DNA of 64,000 nt from Niastella sp. OAS944. GTDB taxonomy: Bacteria; Bacteroidota; Bacteroidia; Chitinophagales; Chitinophagaceae. The position numbers and the translations under genes are program-made. This document shows positions 45,299 to 54,255 of the stretch, in pieces (the first letter of the stretch is position 1; every line of letters starts with the position of its first letter). A model generated the notes under the pieces. It made no database searches. It was not told the origin of the DNA and was given only the letters and a program-made list of their open reading frames with translations. Location: positions 1,778,841 through 1,842,840 of the forward strand of contig JANUBW010000001.1 in the NCBI GenBank assembly GCA_024809215.1, given 5' to 3'.

Positions 45299-46024
45299 CT
45301 AATCGAAAAGACAAATAACAGTGGCGTTTTGTATGGGTTTGCCGTTTTTGACTTTTAGAAGACTATACATGATGACGCTTTTGCCGCTTTGCAGTTTGCC
45401 AACATCAAAGGTGATCTTTGTAGAAGAGAAGTGTTGCATGTCGGCTTCTATTTCATCCAGTTCCTCAAAACTATAATGATAACCCGTCCAGGGACCTTTA
45501 AATGGATTGTTGGCATCTTCTGCACCCGATTTGGCAGTGAACTCTAATTCCTTTCCATTATAGATAGGCTCGTTTAACACCAAATTGAATTTAAGTGAAT
45601 CCAGGGCCTTTAACCGGCCGGTACCTTTAAATGTGAGGGTATTCTTCTTGAGTTTTATTACCAGCGTTTCGTCGCCGGTTTTAACCAGTTCCTGCTTTTT
45701 GCCGCTGCCATCCATATTGGCAAATTCATAATACTCAGCCCTGGTTATACCAAACTTTTCAAATATAAGCGCCGAGTCAGTTACCTTATCCATTGAGTCG
45801 CGGATCCAGGCGGCATTTTTTTCAGCTGTCTTTAAGATCTTGGAAGTAAGCTCCATTTCACGTGGGTTCACGGTTGACTTTATACCCATTAGCTCAACCT
45901 TGTGGTCGCCAGGCTTCAGCCACTGTTTAATATCGTCCCCAAACGCCAGCCCTTCTGCAGACTGCGAAAAACCATTAACTATAAATAACGTCAGGGACAC
46001 CAGGAGCAATGCAGTGGATCTCAT
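45299..46024 (-). CDS. Secreted protein of unknown function
   Basis: 241 residues with a clear signal peptide (MRSTALLLVSLTLFIVNGFSQS). No recognised domain. The mature protein is mixed alpha/beta and charged, with a helical stretch near 55-95 and beta-rich sequence after it (LVIKLKKNTLTFKGTGRLKALDSLKFNLVLNEP near 120-155). The end has KPIQNATVICLFD. It stands alone between the exopolysaccharide locus and DinB. Confidence 0.65.
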   Translation of the reverse strand: MRSTALLLVSLTLFIVNGFSQSAEGLAFGDDIKQWLKPGDHKVELMGIKSTVNPREMELTSKILKTAEKNAAWIRDSMDKVTDSALIFEKFGITRAEYYEFANMDGSGKKQELVKTGDETLVIKLKKNTLTFKGTGRLKALDSLKFNLVLNEPIYNGKELEFTAKSGAEDANNPFKGPWTGYHYSFEELDEIEADMQHFSSTKITFDVGKLQSGKSVIMYSLLKVKNGKPIQNATVICLFD

Positions 46025-46109
46025 AGATATTGTATTGGCCCGAAGATAAAATACATTTTTTAAATATAAAAGTTACCGGTTACCTGGTACCAGGGCCTGC
46101 ATTTTTGAG

Positions 46110-46275
46110 TTACAGGTTGCAGGTTGCAGGTTGCACGTTGCACGTTTCAGGTTACAGGTTGCAGGTTTCAGGTTGCAGGTTGCAGGTTTCGGGTTTGTAT
46201 TCGCTTTTGGCTTTTGGCTTTTGGCTTTTGGCTTTTGGCTTTTGTCTTTTGGCTTTTGGCTTTTGGCTTTTGGGT
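46110..46275. repeat. TTGCAGG and CTTTTGG heptamer arrays
   Basis: About eleven units of TTGCAGG/TTTCAGG (46110-46193) are followed by about ten units of CTTTTGG (46203-46275). The 7-nt period is nearly exact in both. This is the cleanest example in the window. Confidence 0.9.
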
Positions 46276-46377
46276 GTATTCCATTATCTCATTAGCAAAT
46301 TATCACATTATCACATTAACTACTGACATACTGTTGTCACTAGCCGCCATTTTCTTTGTAAAATAAATACAACTACC

Positions 46378-46911
46378 ATGACAACTCAACACATCGCTTC
46401 CCTTACAAAAGACACTGCCATAGCCTATTTGATAAAGAACTATGCAAATTATAACCTGTGGGCCAATACAACCCTGGTGAACTGGTTAAAGACCAAACCC
46501 ACGGCCCTGCTGGAGCAAACGGTTCCAAGCAGTTTCCCCAGCATAAAGCTTACACTGCTGCATATTTGGCAAACCGAGCGGTACTGGTTATCTATCCTTA
46601 AAAAAGAGGAGCAAAAGACATATGATGAATTCAATGGCAGTGTAGAAGATACATTTAAAGCATTGCTAAATACTTCAGCCGAACTATGCCATTATATCAA
46701 TGATATGACCCATGATGATGTGCAGGCCAAAACCCTTATTGAAAGCCCCTGGTTCCAGTGCGATTTCAGCAACTTCGAATATATTATGCATTATGCCAAT
46801 CACAGCACTTATCACCGCGGCCAGGTGGTCACCATCGGCCGTAGCCTTGGCTTCACCGATGCACCTATGACTGATTATAACTTATATAATATTGATGGCA
46901 AGGAATTCTAA
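46378..46911 (+). CDS. DinB-family protein
   Basis: 177 residues, four-helix bundle family. The N-terminal helix has NYANYNLWANTTLVNWLKTKP (residues 20-40). Likely metal-site histidines are at LLHIWQTERYW near 62 and NHSTYHRGQVVTIGRSLG near 141. Related proteins include thiol-dependent transferases and damage-inducible proteins; the substrate is unknown. A possible promoter element TTCTTTG lies 20 nt upstream. Confidence 0.82.
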   Translation: MTTQHIASLTKDTAIAYLIKNYANYNLWANTTLVNWLKTKPTALLEQTVPSSFPSIKLTLLHIWQTERYWLSILKKEEQKTYDEFNGSVEDTFKALLNTSAELCHYINDMTHDDVQAKTLIESPWFQCDFSNFEYIMHYANHSTYHRGQVVTIGRSLGFTDAPMTDYNLYNIDGKEF

Positions 46912-46974
46912 CAAGATGCAGGCAGGTACTCATAAATGTGGTTTTTACTATTAATATCATAAGGCGGTTCATGT

Positions 46975-47000
46975 TGCAATCGTTACCGGTAACGATTGCA
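46975..47000. promoter_or_regulatory. Perfect 26-bp palindrome, candidate operator of the PL9-like gene
   Basis: TGCAATCGTTACC is followed directly by its exact complement GGTAACGATTGCA. It lies 92 nt upstream of the pectate-lyase start. The even palindrome with internal CG steps resembles LacI-family operators of carbohydrate regulons; the protein that binds is not in the window. Confidence 0.7.
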
Positions 47001-47091
47001 TAAATTATTGTTAAATGCAGATTCTAACTAAGTAGCACAAGTGCTAAATTTAGAAAGAACCTTTTTTTTAACGATTAAATTGCCTTAAAGT

Positions 47092-47991
47092 ATGAAAAAA
47101 CAAATCAGCGCCCTGGCGGCGCTAGTGCTTCTTTTTGCCAGTTGTTTAAAAGTTACCGAACAACCTGCCACAGGCTCCTCTTCATCTTCAACAGCCCTTC
47201 AATCGGCAAACGAACAAACCATTGTGAATGCTGTAAACACTACCGTTAGTACCGAGGCGGCATTGAAAACTGCCATTGCCAATGCAAAGGCCGGCGATAT
47301 CATTACCATAAGCGGCACTATTAAATTAACCAGTACGCTGCAGTTGCTGAACAGCGGCACCTCCGGTTCAAAGATCAATTTTACCGGCGGTACGCTCGAT
47401 TGCTCGGGCATTTCATCGGGCTGGGGTGTAAAATGCAACGGCAGCTATTGGAACATCACCAACATGGTCATTAAAAATGCACCCGATTGCGGACTTGTTT
47501 TCCAGTACGGCGCTTACAATTATGTATATAATGTAACCACTACCGGCAACAAGGATTCGGGTATTCAGATCTACAACAGCTCGAGCAACAATTATGTACT
47601 TAGTTGCAAAAGCAATGAAAACTACGACGTAGCCAATGGCGGCGAAAATGCCGATGGTTTCGCCTGCAAATTATCGGGCGGCGGCGGCAACAAATTTGAA
47701 AGCTGCACTGCCAACCACAACTCCGATGATGGCTGGGACCTGTACGGACAACCTTCTTCTGTTACCATTACCAAATGCACCGCCACTAATCATGGTTATG
47801 GCAGCAATGGCGATGGTAATGGATTTAAACTGGGCAGCGCTGGTCAGAACGTGCCCCATACCGTTACCTATTGTGTAGCAAATAACAACAAAGCCTGGGG
47901 TTACGATGGCAATGGCAATACCGGTCATATTACCATAACCGGAAGCACCGCCTCAGGAAACGGCTCAGGATCTTTTACGCGGATATACTAG
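47092..47991 (+). CDS. PL9-like pectate lyase, lipoprotein
   Basis: 299 residues; signal peptide with lipobox LLFASC (Cys18), so probably surface or periplasmic. Right-handed parallel beta-helix with repeated Asn ladders. ENADGFACKLSGGGGNKFESCTANHNSDDGWDLYGQ near 185-220 matches the PL9 calcium-site and core region, and GDGNGFKLG near 241-249 includes the expected catalytic Lys. It would cleave polygalacturonate by beta-elimination. Transcription ends at a strong terminator. Confidence 0.85.
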   Translation: MKKQISALAALVLLFASCLKVTEQPATGSSSSSTALQSANEQTIVNAVNTTVSTEAALKTAIANAKAGDIITISGTIKLTSTLQLLNSGTSGSKINFTGGTLDCSGISSGWGVKCNGSYWNITNMVIKNAPDCGLVFQYGAYNYVYNVTTTGNKDSGIQIYNSSSNNYVLSCKSNENYDVANGGENADGFACKLSGGGGNKFESCTANHNSDDGWDLYGQPSSVTITKCTATNHGYGSNGDGNGFKLGSAGQNVPHTVTYCVANNNKAWGYDGNGNTGHITITGSTASGNGSGSFTRIY

Positions 47992-48011
47992 CTATCAGTT
48001 AAGGATGATCT

Positions 48012-48045
48012 AATGAATCTCACAATTGTGGGATTCATTTTTTTT
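48012..48045 (+). terminator. Intrinsic terminator after the PL9-like gene
   Basis: AATGAATC and GATTCATT frame a palindromic CACAATTGTG core and are followed by a run of T. It starts 20 nt past the stop. Confidence 0.85.
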
Positions 48046-48050
48046 ATAAA

Positions 48051-48256
48051 GCGGCAATCGTGAATCGGCAATCGGCAATGAACCCGAATTTTAAAGCCTC
48101 GCGAATCGTAAAACGGCAAACGTGAAACGTGAAATGGCCCCTCACCTGTCAACTATTAATCAATCTGCTGCGCAGAAATCCTTTATCAACTCTATCACCT
48201 TCATCAACTTTTCAACTCCCTTGTCAACTTGTTAACGTGTTAACTTGTCAACTTGC
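48051..48256. repeat. Composite repeat tract (GGCAATC / GTGAAAC / ATCAACTT families)
   Basis: GGCAATC/GTGAATC heptamers, an AAAGCCTCGC spacer and GTGAAAC units (48051-48135) repeat the composites at 3331 and 18725. Then a CAATCTGCTG segment and 9-nt and 8-nt TATCAACTT/TTGTTAAC units run to 48256. The join resembles 33313-33370. Confidence 0.7.
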
Positions 48257-48266
48257 TTCATCAACC

Positions 48267-49103
48267 TCACTTCATACCAGTTCCTTCTAACAACTCAACA
48301 ATCTCCGTAGCCTGCGCTCGCTTAGCATGATCCAATGCAGTTTCACCATTCTCATCTTTTATTGAAGGATCGGCGTTGGAGGCAAGCAGTAGTTTTACCA
48401 CATTTGCATGGCGGTTGCGGCAGGCAGCCATAAGCGCAGTGGCCTGGTAGGTGGTTTTGGCATTCACCATAGCGCCATTATCTATTAACAGCTTTGCCAG
48501 TTCGACATAGCCCTTGGTACAAAGCATCATCAAAATGGTTTCGTTGTCCTGCATAGTATAATTAACATTGGCACCGTTCGCTATCAATTCGTGCGCCACC
48601 TCAATATGATCATTTAAACAGGCATATACCAATGGGCTTAGTTTTTCTTTACTACGCGCGTTTACCATTGCCTTGTGTTGTAACAACATATCAACAATGC
48701 CTTTATAACCATAACTGGCGCCATACATCAGGGGCGTTACACTGTCTATATTAACCGCATTTACATTGGCTTTATTTTCGATCAGTATACCGGCAACATC
48801 ATTAAAGCCTTTAGTGGCCACTATCGATAATGGGGTTTCGCCAAACTTATTTTTATCTTCTAAATGCGCACCATGTACGATCAACAGGTGCACTATGTCT
48901 TTCTCACCCAGCAACGATGCCAGGAACAAAGGCGTACGGCCTTCCGCATCTTTCTTATTTATATCCACGCCTTTTCTTATTAAATGATCTACACTGGCAA
49001 TATCATTTTTTGTAATCGCATCAAACAGGTCATTATCAAAACGACCGCAACCAACCAACAATAAAAAACAGATGAAAGCGAGTACAGGCGTAGGCTTTTT
49101 CAT
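48267..49103 (-). CDS. Ankyrin-repeat lipoprotein
   Basis: 278 residues with a lipobox ending LLVGC (Cys19). About seven ankyrin repeats fill the rest, recognisable by G-TPL-LA...HIEVAHELIANGANVN-type units (for example EGRTPLFLASLLGEKDIVHLLIVHGAH near 54-80). Probably a periplasmic or outer-membrane-anchored binding scaffold; partner unknown. Confidence 0.9.
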   Translation of the reverse strand: MKKPTPVLAFICFLLLVGCGRFDNDLFDAITKNDIASVDHLIRKGVDINKKDAEGRTPLFLASLLGEKDIVHLLIVHGAHLEDKNKFGETPLSIVATKGFNDVAGILIENKANVNAVNIDSVTPLMYGASYGYKGIVDMLLQHKAMVNARSKEKLSPLVYACLNDHIEVAHELIANGANVNYTMQDNETILMMLCTKGYVELAKLLIDNGAMVNAKTTYQATALMAACRNRHANVVKLLLASNADPSIKDENGETALDHAKRAQATEIVELLEGTGMK

Positions 49104-49294
49104 TTTAGTAATCTACAAAACAATTGGCAATTGGGCAATCGTAAAATCCTAATGACAATCAGGAAAAGCCGCCTTCGGCAACATTAAAAATAAATTACAT
49201 TTGGCTTAGGGATTATTTGTTCTCTCCTCTTACCTCTCTTCACAAAGGCCTGTTGTGATTTCCATACCCTGTTCATGAACCTGAACGTATTTAT

Positions 49295-49900
49295 ATGAAG
49301 CCAAAACGAACGCTACCAATTCAGCACTACCTATTACTGATCATCATTTGTTCATTCACCACAGCCCATGCACAAAAGCCACACATTGGAGTAAAGCTCG
49401 GGGCAGCATTTTCTAATATATCTGTCAAAGCCGCCGGCCAGGCAGTTAATACCAATACAAAAATCAGCGTAACCTTTGGCGTATTTCTTCATATACCTTT
49501 GAAAGGACGATTTTCAATAAGGCCTTCCGTCGAATATGTGCCCAAAGGCACTCGCTCAAGTGATTTCCCGGGTTATGCTACGGTCTATGGCTGGGGAAGA
49601 AATATCCCCTTCTATTACATTGATATCCCCGTGAACTTTTTATATGAATTTCCGCTTAAAAAAAATAAAGTACTCGTTGGCTCCGGACCTGTTATCAGCT
49701 TCTTATTGAATAAAAACGATTACGACAGCCATACGGGCAATGATATAGGAGTGAATGTAATGACAGGTTATGAATGGCCCATTGGCGCCAGCATTTGCCT
49801 AAATTATACACAAGGATTAAAGAACATAGCCCCCAATAAATCATATGGTGGAAACATGAAAAACCACTACTTCGGTTTAACTATTGGTTATTGGTTCTAA
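49295..49900 (+). CDS. Outer-membrane beta-barrel (porin-like) protein
   Basis: 201 residues with a signal peptide (LLLIIICSFTTAHAQ) and alternating beta-strands ending in the aromatic C-terminus HYFGLTIGYWF expected for outer-membrane insertion. Resembles the PorT/OmpW-like small barrel group. It heads a three-gene run with a lipoprotein (18-nt gap) and a radical SAM protein. Confidence 0.82.
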   Translation: MKPKRTLPIQHYLLLIIICSFTTAHAQKPHIGVKLGAAFSNISVKAAGQAVNTNTKISVTFGVFLHIPLKGRFSIRPSVEYVPKGTRSSDFPGYATVYGWGRNIPFYYIDIPVNFLYEFPLKKNKVLVGSGPVISFLLNKNDYDSHTGNDIGVNVMTGYEWPIGASICLNYTQGLKNIAPNKSYGGNMKNHYFGLTIGYWF

Positions 49901-49918
49901 ACAGTATAAAACAACACC

Positions 49919-51565
49919 ATGAAGCTATTCATTACCATCGCCATCCTTATTGCCGGCGTTTGCACAGGCTGCCATAATTACTATCAGGCATTGAAAGTAA
50001 ACACGGCAGATAAAAACCAGGCAGCACAAGCCCTCGACAGCCTGAAATTGCAGGAACGGATCTTTGTATTACGCAACGGCAATACCAGCTTTTATATGAA
50101 AAACCTGCAAATAAACCCTGAGCATACCACGCTAAGTTGTACACTAGACACTTTACCATACTGGCATCATTTTGTAACACCAAATAAATACATCAACAAG
50201 CAACGCTACCTAAAAAAAGATCCATTCACCTCAAGCATATTGAATGAAGTACATTTATACTTACCAGGCGTGAGCAATGTTGGTCCGGGAAAATATTCGC
50301 TTTCGCTTAACCAGGTACAAAAAATTGAGGTAATTCAAAAAGATAAAAAACGTACCACCAACAGCTATATAATAGGCGGCATTGGTTATACAGTTGGTAC
50401 CTGGGCCATTCTTGCAGCCATTATTTTGGCTACAAAAAGTTCCTGTCCGTTTGTACATGCTTATGATGGCGGGCAATTCACGCTTCAGGGAGAAATATAT
50501 GGCGGTGCCATATATCCACAGCTCGCCCGGCACGATTACCTTCCTTTGAAAATGCAACCCGATGCCAATGGCAAGTTACAAGTGAAAATAAGCAACGAGT
50601 TACAGGAACGCCAGTATACCGATATGGCCAACCTGATGGTTATCACCCATAGCAAACAAACCAACATACTGGCCGATGAAACCGGACATATTTATAGCAT
50701 AGGTAAAACCGAAGCACCGCATGCCGCATGGCTCAATAATAAACAGCTGAACCTTTCGCCATTACTGCAACGGAAAGACCAGGTACTGCAACTTATGGAT
50801 GATACTTCCCACGCAAACGGGCAAAACGAATTACAACTTCAGTTTCATAAACCCGCTGAGACAGTAACCGCAAAGCTGGTACTTAACATTAAGAACTCTT
50901 ACTGGCTCGATTACCTGTACGGCGAACTGGCGCAAGGCTTTGGCCGGTTCTACCCCATTTATATAAAACAGCAAACCAAACGATCGCCGGCCGAACTTTT
51001 AAAATGGGTAAAAGAACAACAAATACCATTGCGCATTTCCGTTAAAACCAACACGGGTTGGCAGGAAATGGCCAGCCTTACAACCATAGGCCCCGTTACT
51101 ACGCGCGAAGTAGTGGTATCTTTACACGACCTGCCGTTGGAGAAAGAACTACAGGTTAAACTATCGAGCGGTTTTCTCTTTTGGGAAATAGATCACGTAG
51201 GCATAGATTATTCACCCAATGAAGCATTTGCCATTAAAGAATATATACCCGTTACCGCCTGGGATGAAGTAAACAAAAATGTGCTGCCCCTGTTGCAAAA
51301 AGACGATGGCATTTACTGCGAGCAACCGGTACCCGGCAATATCGCTACATTGACGTATGATTATATTCCGGTAAACGACACATCCTTAACACAAACCTTT
51401 ATACTGCATACAAAGGGTTACTATACACATGTACGGCATTTCAAAGGCGGTATAAACAAAGCATTTCTTCAACAGTTCAAACAGCGCGATGCCTTTACCA
51501 CTTTCAGTAAACAACGTTACCAACAAATTAACCATTCGCAACTGGCAGCGCTTTCTCAAAATTAA
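49919..51565 (+). CDS. Large lipoprotein of unknown function with SCPF-Y domain
   Basis: 548 residues, lipobox AGVCTGC (Cys18). A hydrophobic segment YIIGGIGYTVGTWAILAAIIL near 144-165 precedes SSCPFVHAYDGGQFTLQGEIYGGAIYP near 170, a block I associate with conserved but uncharacterised Bacteroidota proteins. The rest is beta-rich. It sits between a beta-barrel and a radical SAM gene with gaps of 18 and 10 nt, so the three probably act together. No function is assigned. Confidence 0.75.
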   Translation: MKLFITIAILIAGVCTGCHNYYQALKVNTADKNQAAQALDSLKLQERIFVLRNGNTSFYMKNLQINPEHTTLSCTLDTLPYWHHFVTPNKYINKQRYLKKDPFTSSILNEVHLYLPGVSNVGPGKYSLSLNQVQKIEVIQKDKKRTTNSYIIGGIGYTVGTWAILAAIILATKSSCPFVHAYDGGQFTLQGEIYGGAIYPQLARHDYLPLKMQPDANGKLQVKISNELQERQYTDMANLMVITHSKQTNILADETGHIYSIGKTEAPHAAWLNNKQLNLSPLLQRKDQVLQLMDDTSHANGQNELQLQFHKPAETVTAKLVLNIKNSYWLDYLYGELAQGFGRFYPIYIKQQTKRSPAELLKWVKEQQIPLRISVKTNTGWQEMASLTTIGPVTTREVVVSLHDLPLEKELQVKLSSGFLFWEIDHVGIDYSPNEAFAIKEYIPVTAWDEVNKNVLPLLQKDDGIYCEQPVPGNIATLTYDYIPVNDTSLTQTFILHTKGYYTHVRHFKGGINKAFLQQFKQRDAFTTFSKQRYQQINHSQLAALSQN

Positions 51566-51575
51566 AATCGGAAAT

Positions 51576-52733
51576 ATGCAAACGATAAGCAATGGCGCAC
51601 CGGGCTCCATCAAACAGCACCTTATTAATCTCGCTATAAAATGTAATATCTTTTGTTTAGCTGTTTTAGCATTGCGTAAGCCGGCAACTATCTGGAAAGT
51701 TTACAAACATATGATCGGCACCCGTGATGCCATTTGGGGCGGCAACATGACCAAGATCTTTAAAGTTGCCGGTCGTTATTATTACAGCATCTACTCACCA
51801 GGCTGGCCATCTAAAGCCTATAGCAATGTAATTAAGCGGGAATTACTTCGGCATACCAATCCACACCTTTCTGCAGAAAAACCTTCCTTTATTTTTCTGG
51901 CCATTACCCGCAAATGTCCTATGCGTTGCGAGCATTGTTTTGAATGGGATAACCTCAATCAAAAAGAATCATTTACCAAAGAAGAGTTGCTGAAAACAGT
52001 TCAACTATATCAGCAACAGGATGTGTTGCAAATTCACTTTAGTGGCGGCGAACCCATGGTACGCATAAAGGACCTGCTTGAAATAATCACTTATACCAGC
52101 GCAAAAAGCGAATGCTGGGTACTTACTTCAGGTTTTAACCTCACTACCCAAAATGCAAAACTGCTGAAACAAGCAGGCTGTAGAGGTGTAGTAGTAAGCA
52201 TAGATCATCATATTCCTGAACTTCACAATCTTTTTCGCGGCCATACGCAGTCTTTTAAGATGGCCGTTGAGGCTGTAAAAGCTGCCCGGCAGGAAGGGCT
52301 TGTAACAGCGCTGAGCGTTTGCGCTACCAAACAATTTATTTCCGAAGGTAACCTGTTACCCTATATTGAGTTTGCACATAACCTGGGGGTACAGTTTGTA
52401 CAAATGTTGGAACCGGTACAGGTTGGCCACTATGAAAATGCCAATGTATTACTGGAAGAAATACATTTACAACAGGTGGAGCAGGTTTTTAAAAAAGTAA
52501 ATCATGATCCCGCATACAAAAAGTATCCTACTTTAATGTACCATGGTTATCACCAACGGCGTATTGGCTGTTTTTCGGGTAGCCGCAGCGTATATATCGA
52601 TTCGGCCGGCGATGTGCATGCCTGTCCGTTTTGCCATACCAAATCATTTAATATCATTGAACATATTCGCAAAGGCGAACAGGCCCTTCCGCATAAAGAA
52701 AATCAATGCCCGCGATTTGGACGTATTGCATAA
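51576..52733 (+). CDS. Radical SAM/SPASM-like protein
   Basis: 385 residues from the ATG at 51576; the frame extends upstream into the previous gene without coding sense. ITRKCPMRCEHCFEW places the CX3CX2C cluster at Cys114, 118 and 121, and FSGGEPMVRIKDL near 148 is the SAM-binding GGE motif. C-terminal cysteines in GCFSGS, ACPFCH and QCPRF suggest an auxiliary Fe-S cluster of the SPASM/twitch type, as in peptide-modifying enzymes. The N-terminal ~85 residues precede the radical domain and are unrecognised. The substrate is unknown. Confidence 0.88.
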   Translation: MQTISNGAPGSIKQHLINLAIKCNIFCLAVLALRKPATIWKVYKHMIGTRDAIWGGNMTKIFKVAGRYYYSIYSPGWPSKAYSNVIKRELLRHTNPHLSAEKPSFIFLAITRKCPMRCEHCFEWDNLNQKESFTKEELLKTVQLYQQQDVLQIHFSGGEPMVRIKDLLEIITYTSAKSECWVLTSGFNLTTQNAKLLKQAGCRGVVVSIDHHIPELHNLFRGHTQSFKMAVEAVKAARQEGLVTALSVCATKQFISEGNLLPYIEFAHNLGVQFVQMLEPVQVGHYENANVLLEEIHLQQVEQVFKKVNHDPAYKKYPTLMYHGYHQRRIGCFSGSRSVYIDSAGDVHACPFCHTKSFNIIEHIRKGEQALPHKENQCPRFGRIA

Positions 52734-52734
52734 T

Positions 52735-54081
52735 TTATTGAACGTTTGATTCAAAACAGCCGAGATCGGGCGCGGGACCATTATAAGGCAAACCAACCGC
52801 GGCGCCTTTGTTGATACAATCACTTGAAGGAAGCAGGCGCATAAAGTCATTGTTAGGCAAACTGCCATCTGCCTGGCGGGGAGCTGTCAATAAATTAAGA
52901 TCGATACCTGAAAAATCATCTTTAGTTACCGTTACCGGCAAAGTAAAATAGTTAAAGTCTGCATTACTGGTAGCAGTATTCAGATTATTAAATTCGGTAT
53001 TACGTGCGTCCCAGCCCAGGTTATTTTTTAGCTGGTGCCCAAAACCCGGTACATCCGATGTATGATCTTCACTTCTGTTGAGCATATTATAATTCACACT
53101 ATTTAGGTAAGCGGAGTTGTTATACCAGTTATTGCCACCCAAATGATGATTGGCATAAAACCCGCTTGCTTTATTTTTAACCGCCAGGCAAAAACGAACA
53201 ACGTGGCGGGGAATGGTTGCCGGCAATCTGCTGAAATCCTTTACGCCAAAACCACCGATCTTAAACCCATTGCCATCGCCCCGGCTTACAAAATCAGTTG
53301 AGTATCCATTATAAAAACTCCAGCAGTTCTCAATAATAACCGGCTCAAATGCATTGATACAATCAAAGCCATCATCACTGTTAAACCAGGCCCGGCACCC
53401 CCTGAATATGTTATTGGTATAACCAACCTGATCCTTATTGGGATGATAACCAAAACCATCGGTATTGCCGCCCCGGCCATTTTCCGAAACATCGTCCCAG
53501 TTATTATAAGCATCACAATTTAAAATGAGGTTGTTGCCACCCCTGGTTAAGTAAAAGCCAATGGCCTTACCATCGTGCATACTCAAATTTTCATAAATAT
53601 TGTCGCTGCCCTGGTTATCAAAGCACTCACTTTGTGTATGCGTGGTTATGGTAACCTGCACGCCTGTCACTTCTATTCCATTTAAATGCACCCATGAAGC
53701 CATTACCTCAAAAGCATGAATGCGAAAACCTGCAGGTTTAATATTCTCATAATTAAACACAGGCCGTTCATTGGGATAATTCCAGTATTTAATTCTATTG
53801 CCAGGTGTTCCGCTTTTACTTATTAAGGTAACATACGCCCAGATCCCTGAATATTGTGCAATTTGCGCTGTGGTCATTACGTAAGTGCCTCCCCGTATGT
53901 ATACCGTATCGCCGGCTGCTGCTGAAGTTTGCGCCCGTTGAATAGTTAAAAAGGGCGCATTGATGGCGCCGGTATTTGCATCACTGCCATTGGTGGCCAC
54001 ATAATATATATTACTAAATGCAGGTATAAAAGAGGTGGCCAGCATACAGAAGAAAGCAGCTATGGCATATTTTATTATCAT
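52735..54081 (-). CDS. PL9-like right-handed beta-helix lyase, secreted
   Basis: 448 residues with a signal peptide (IAAFFCMLATSFIPAFS). It begins with the YYVATNGSDANTGAINAPFLTIQRAQ block typical of parallel beta-helix polysaccharide lyases. GGNTDGFGYHPNKDQVGYTNNIFRGCRAWFNSDDGFDCINAFEP near 203-246 and GDGNGFKIGGFGVKD near 268-282 match PL9 with the catalytic Lys. Convergent with the radical SAM gene, stops one base apart. Confidence 0.87.
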   Translation of the reverse strand: MIIKYAIAAFFCMLATSFIPAFSNIYYVATNGSDANTGAINAPFLTIQRAQTSAAAGDTVYIRGGTYVMTTAQIAQYSGIWAYVTLISKSGTPGNRIKYWNYPNERPVFNYENIKPAGFRIHAFEVMASWVHLNGIEVTGVQVTITTHTQSECFDNQGSDNIYENLSMHDGKAIGFYLTRGGNNLILNCDAYNNWDDVSENGRGGNTDGFGYHPNKDQVGYTNNIFRGCRAWFNSDDGFDCINAFEPVIIENCWSFYNGYSTDFVSRGDGNGFKIGGFGVKDFSRLPATIPRHVVRFCLAVKNKASGFYANHHLGGNNWYNNSAYLNSVNYNMLNRSEDHTSDVPGFGHQLKNNLGWDARNTEFNNLNTATSNADFNYFTLPVTVTKDDFSGIDLNLLTAPRQADGSLPNNDFMRLLPSSDCINKGAAVGLPYNGPAPDLGCFESNVQ

Positions 54082-54255
54082 AGTGGCAGTAAGCGTTTTG
54101 TGCCGGTTAAATTATCCTTTCTGCCAGCGAAAACCATCCTGCGCCATCCTTACAATGGTTACTTTAGCGAAAAATGTAAATTAATGTTTATAATCTATAA
54201 AAAATTGCGACTTTGCAACAGTTGTTTTACTTAGAGAACCTCGAAATGTAACCAC

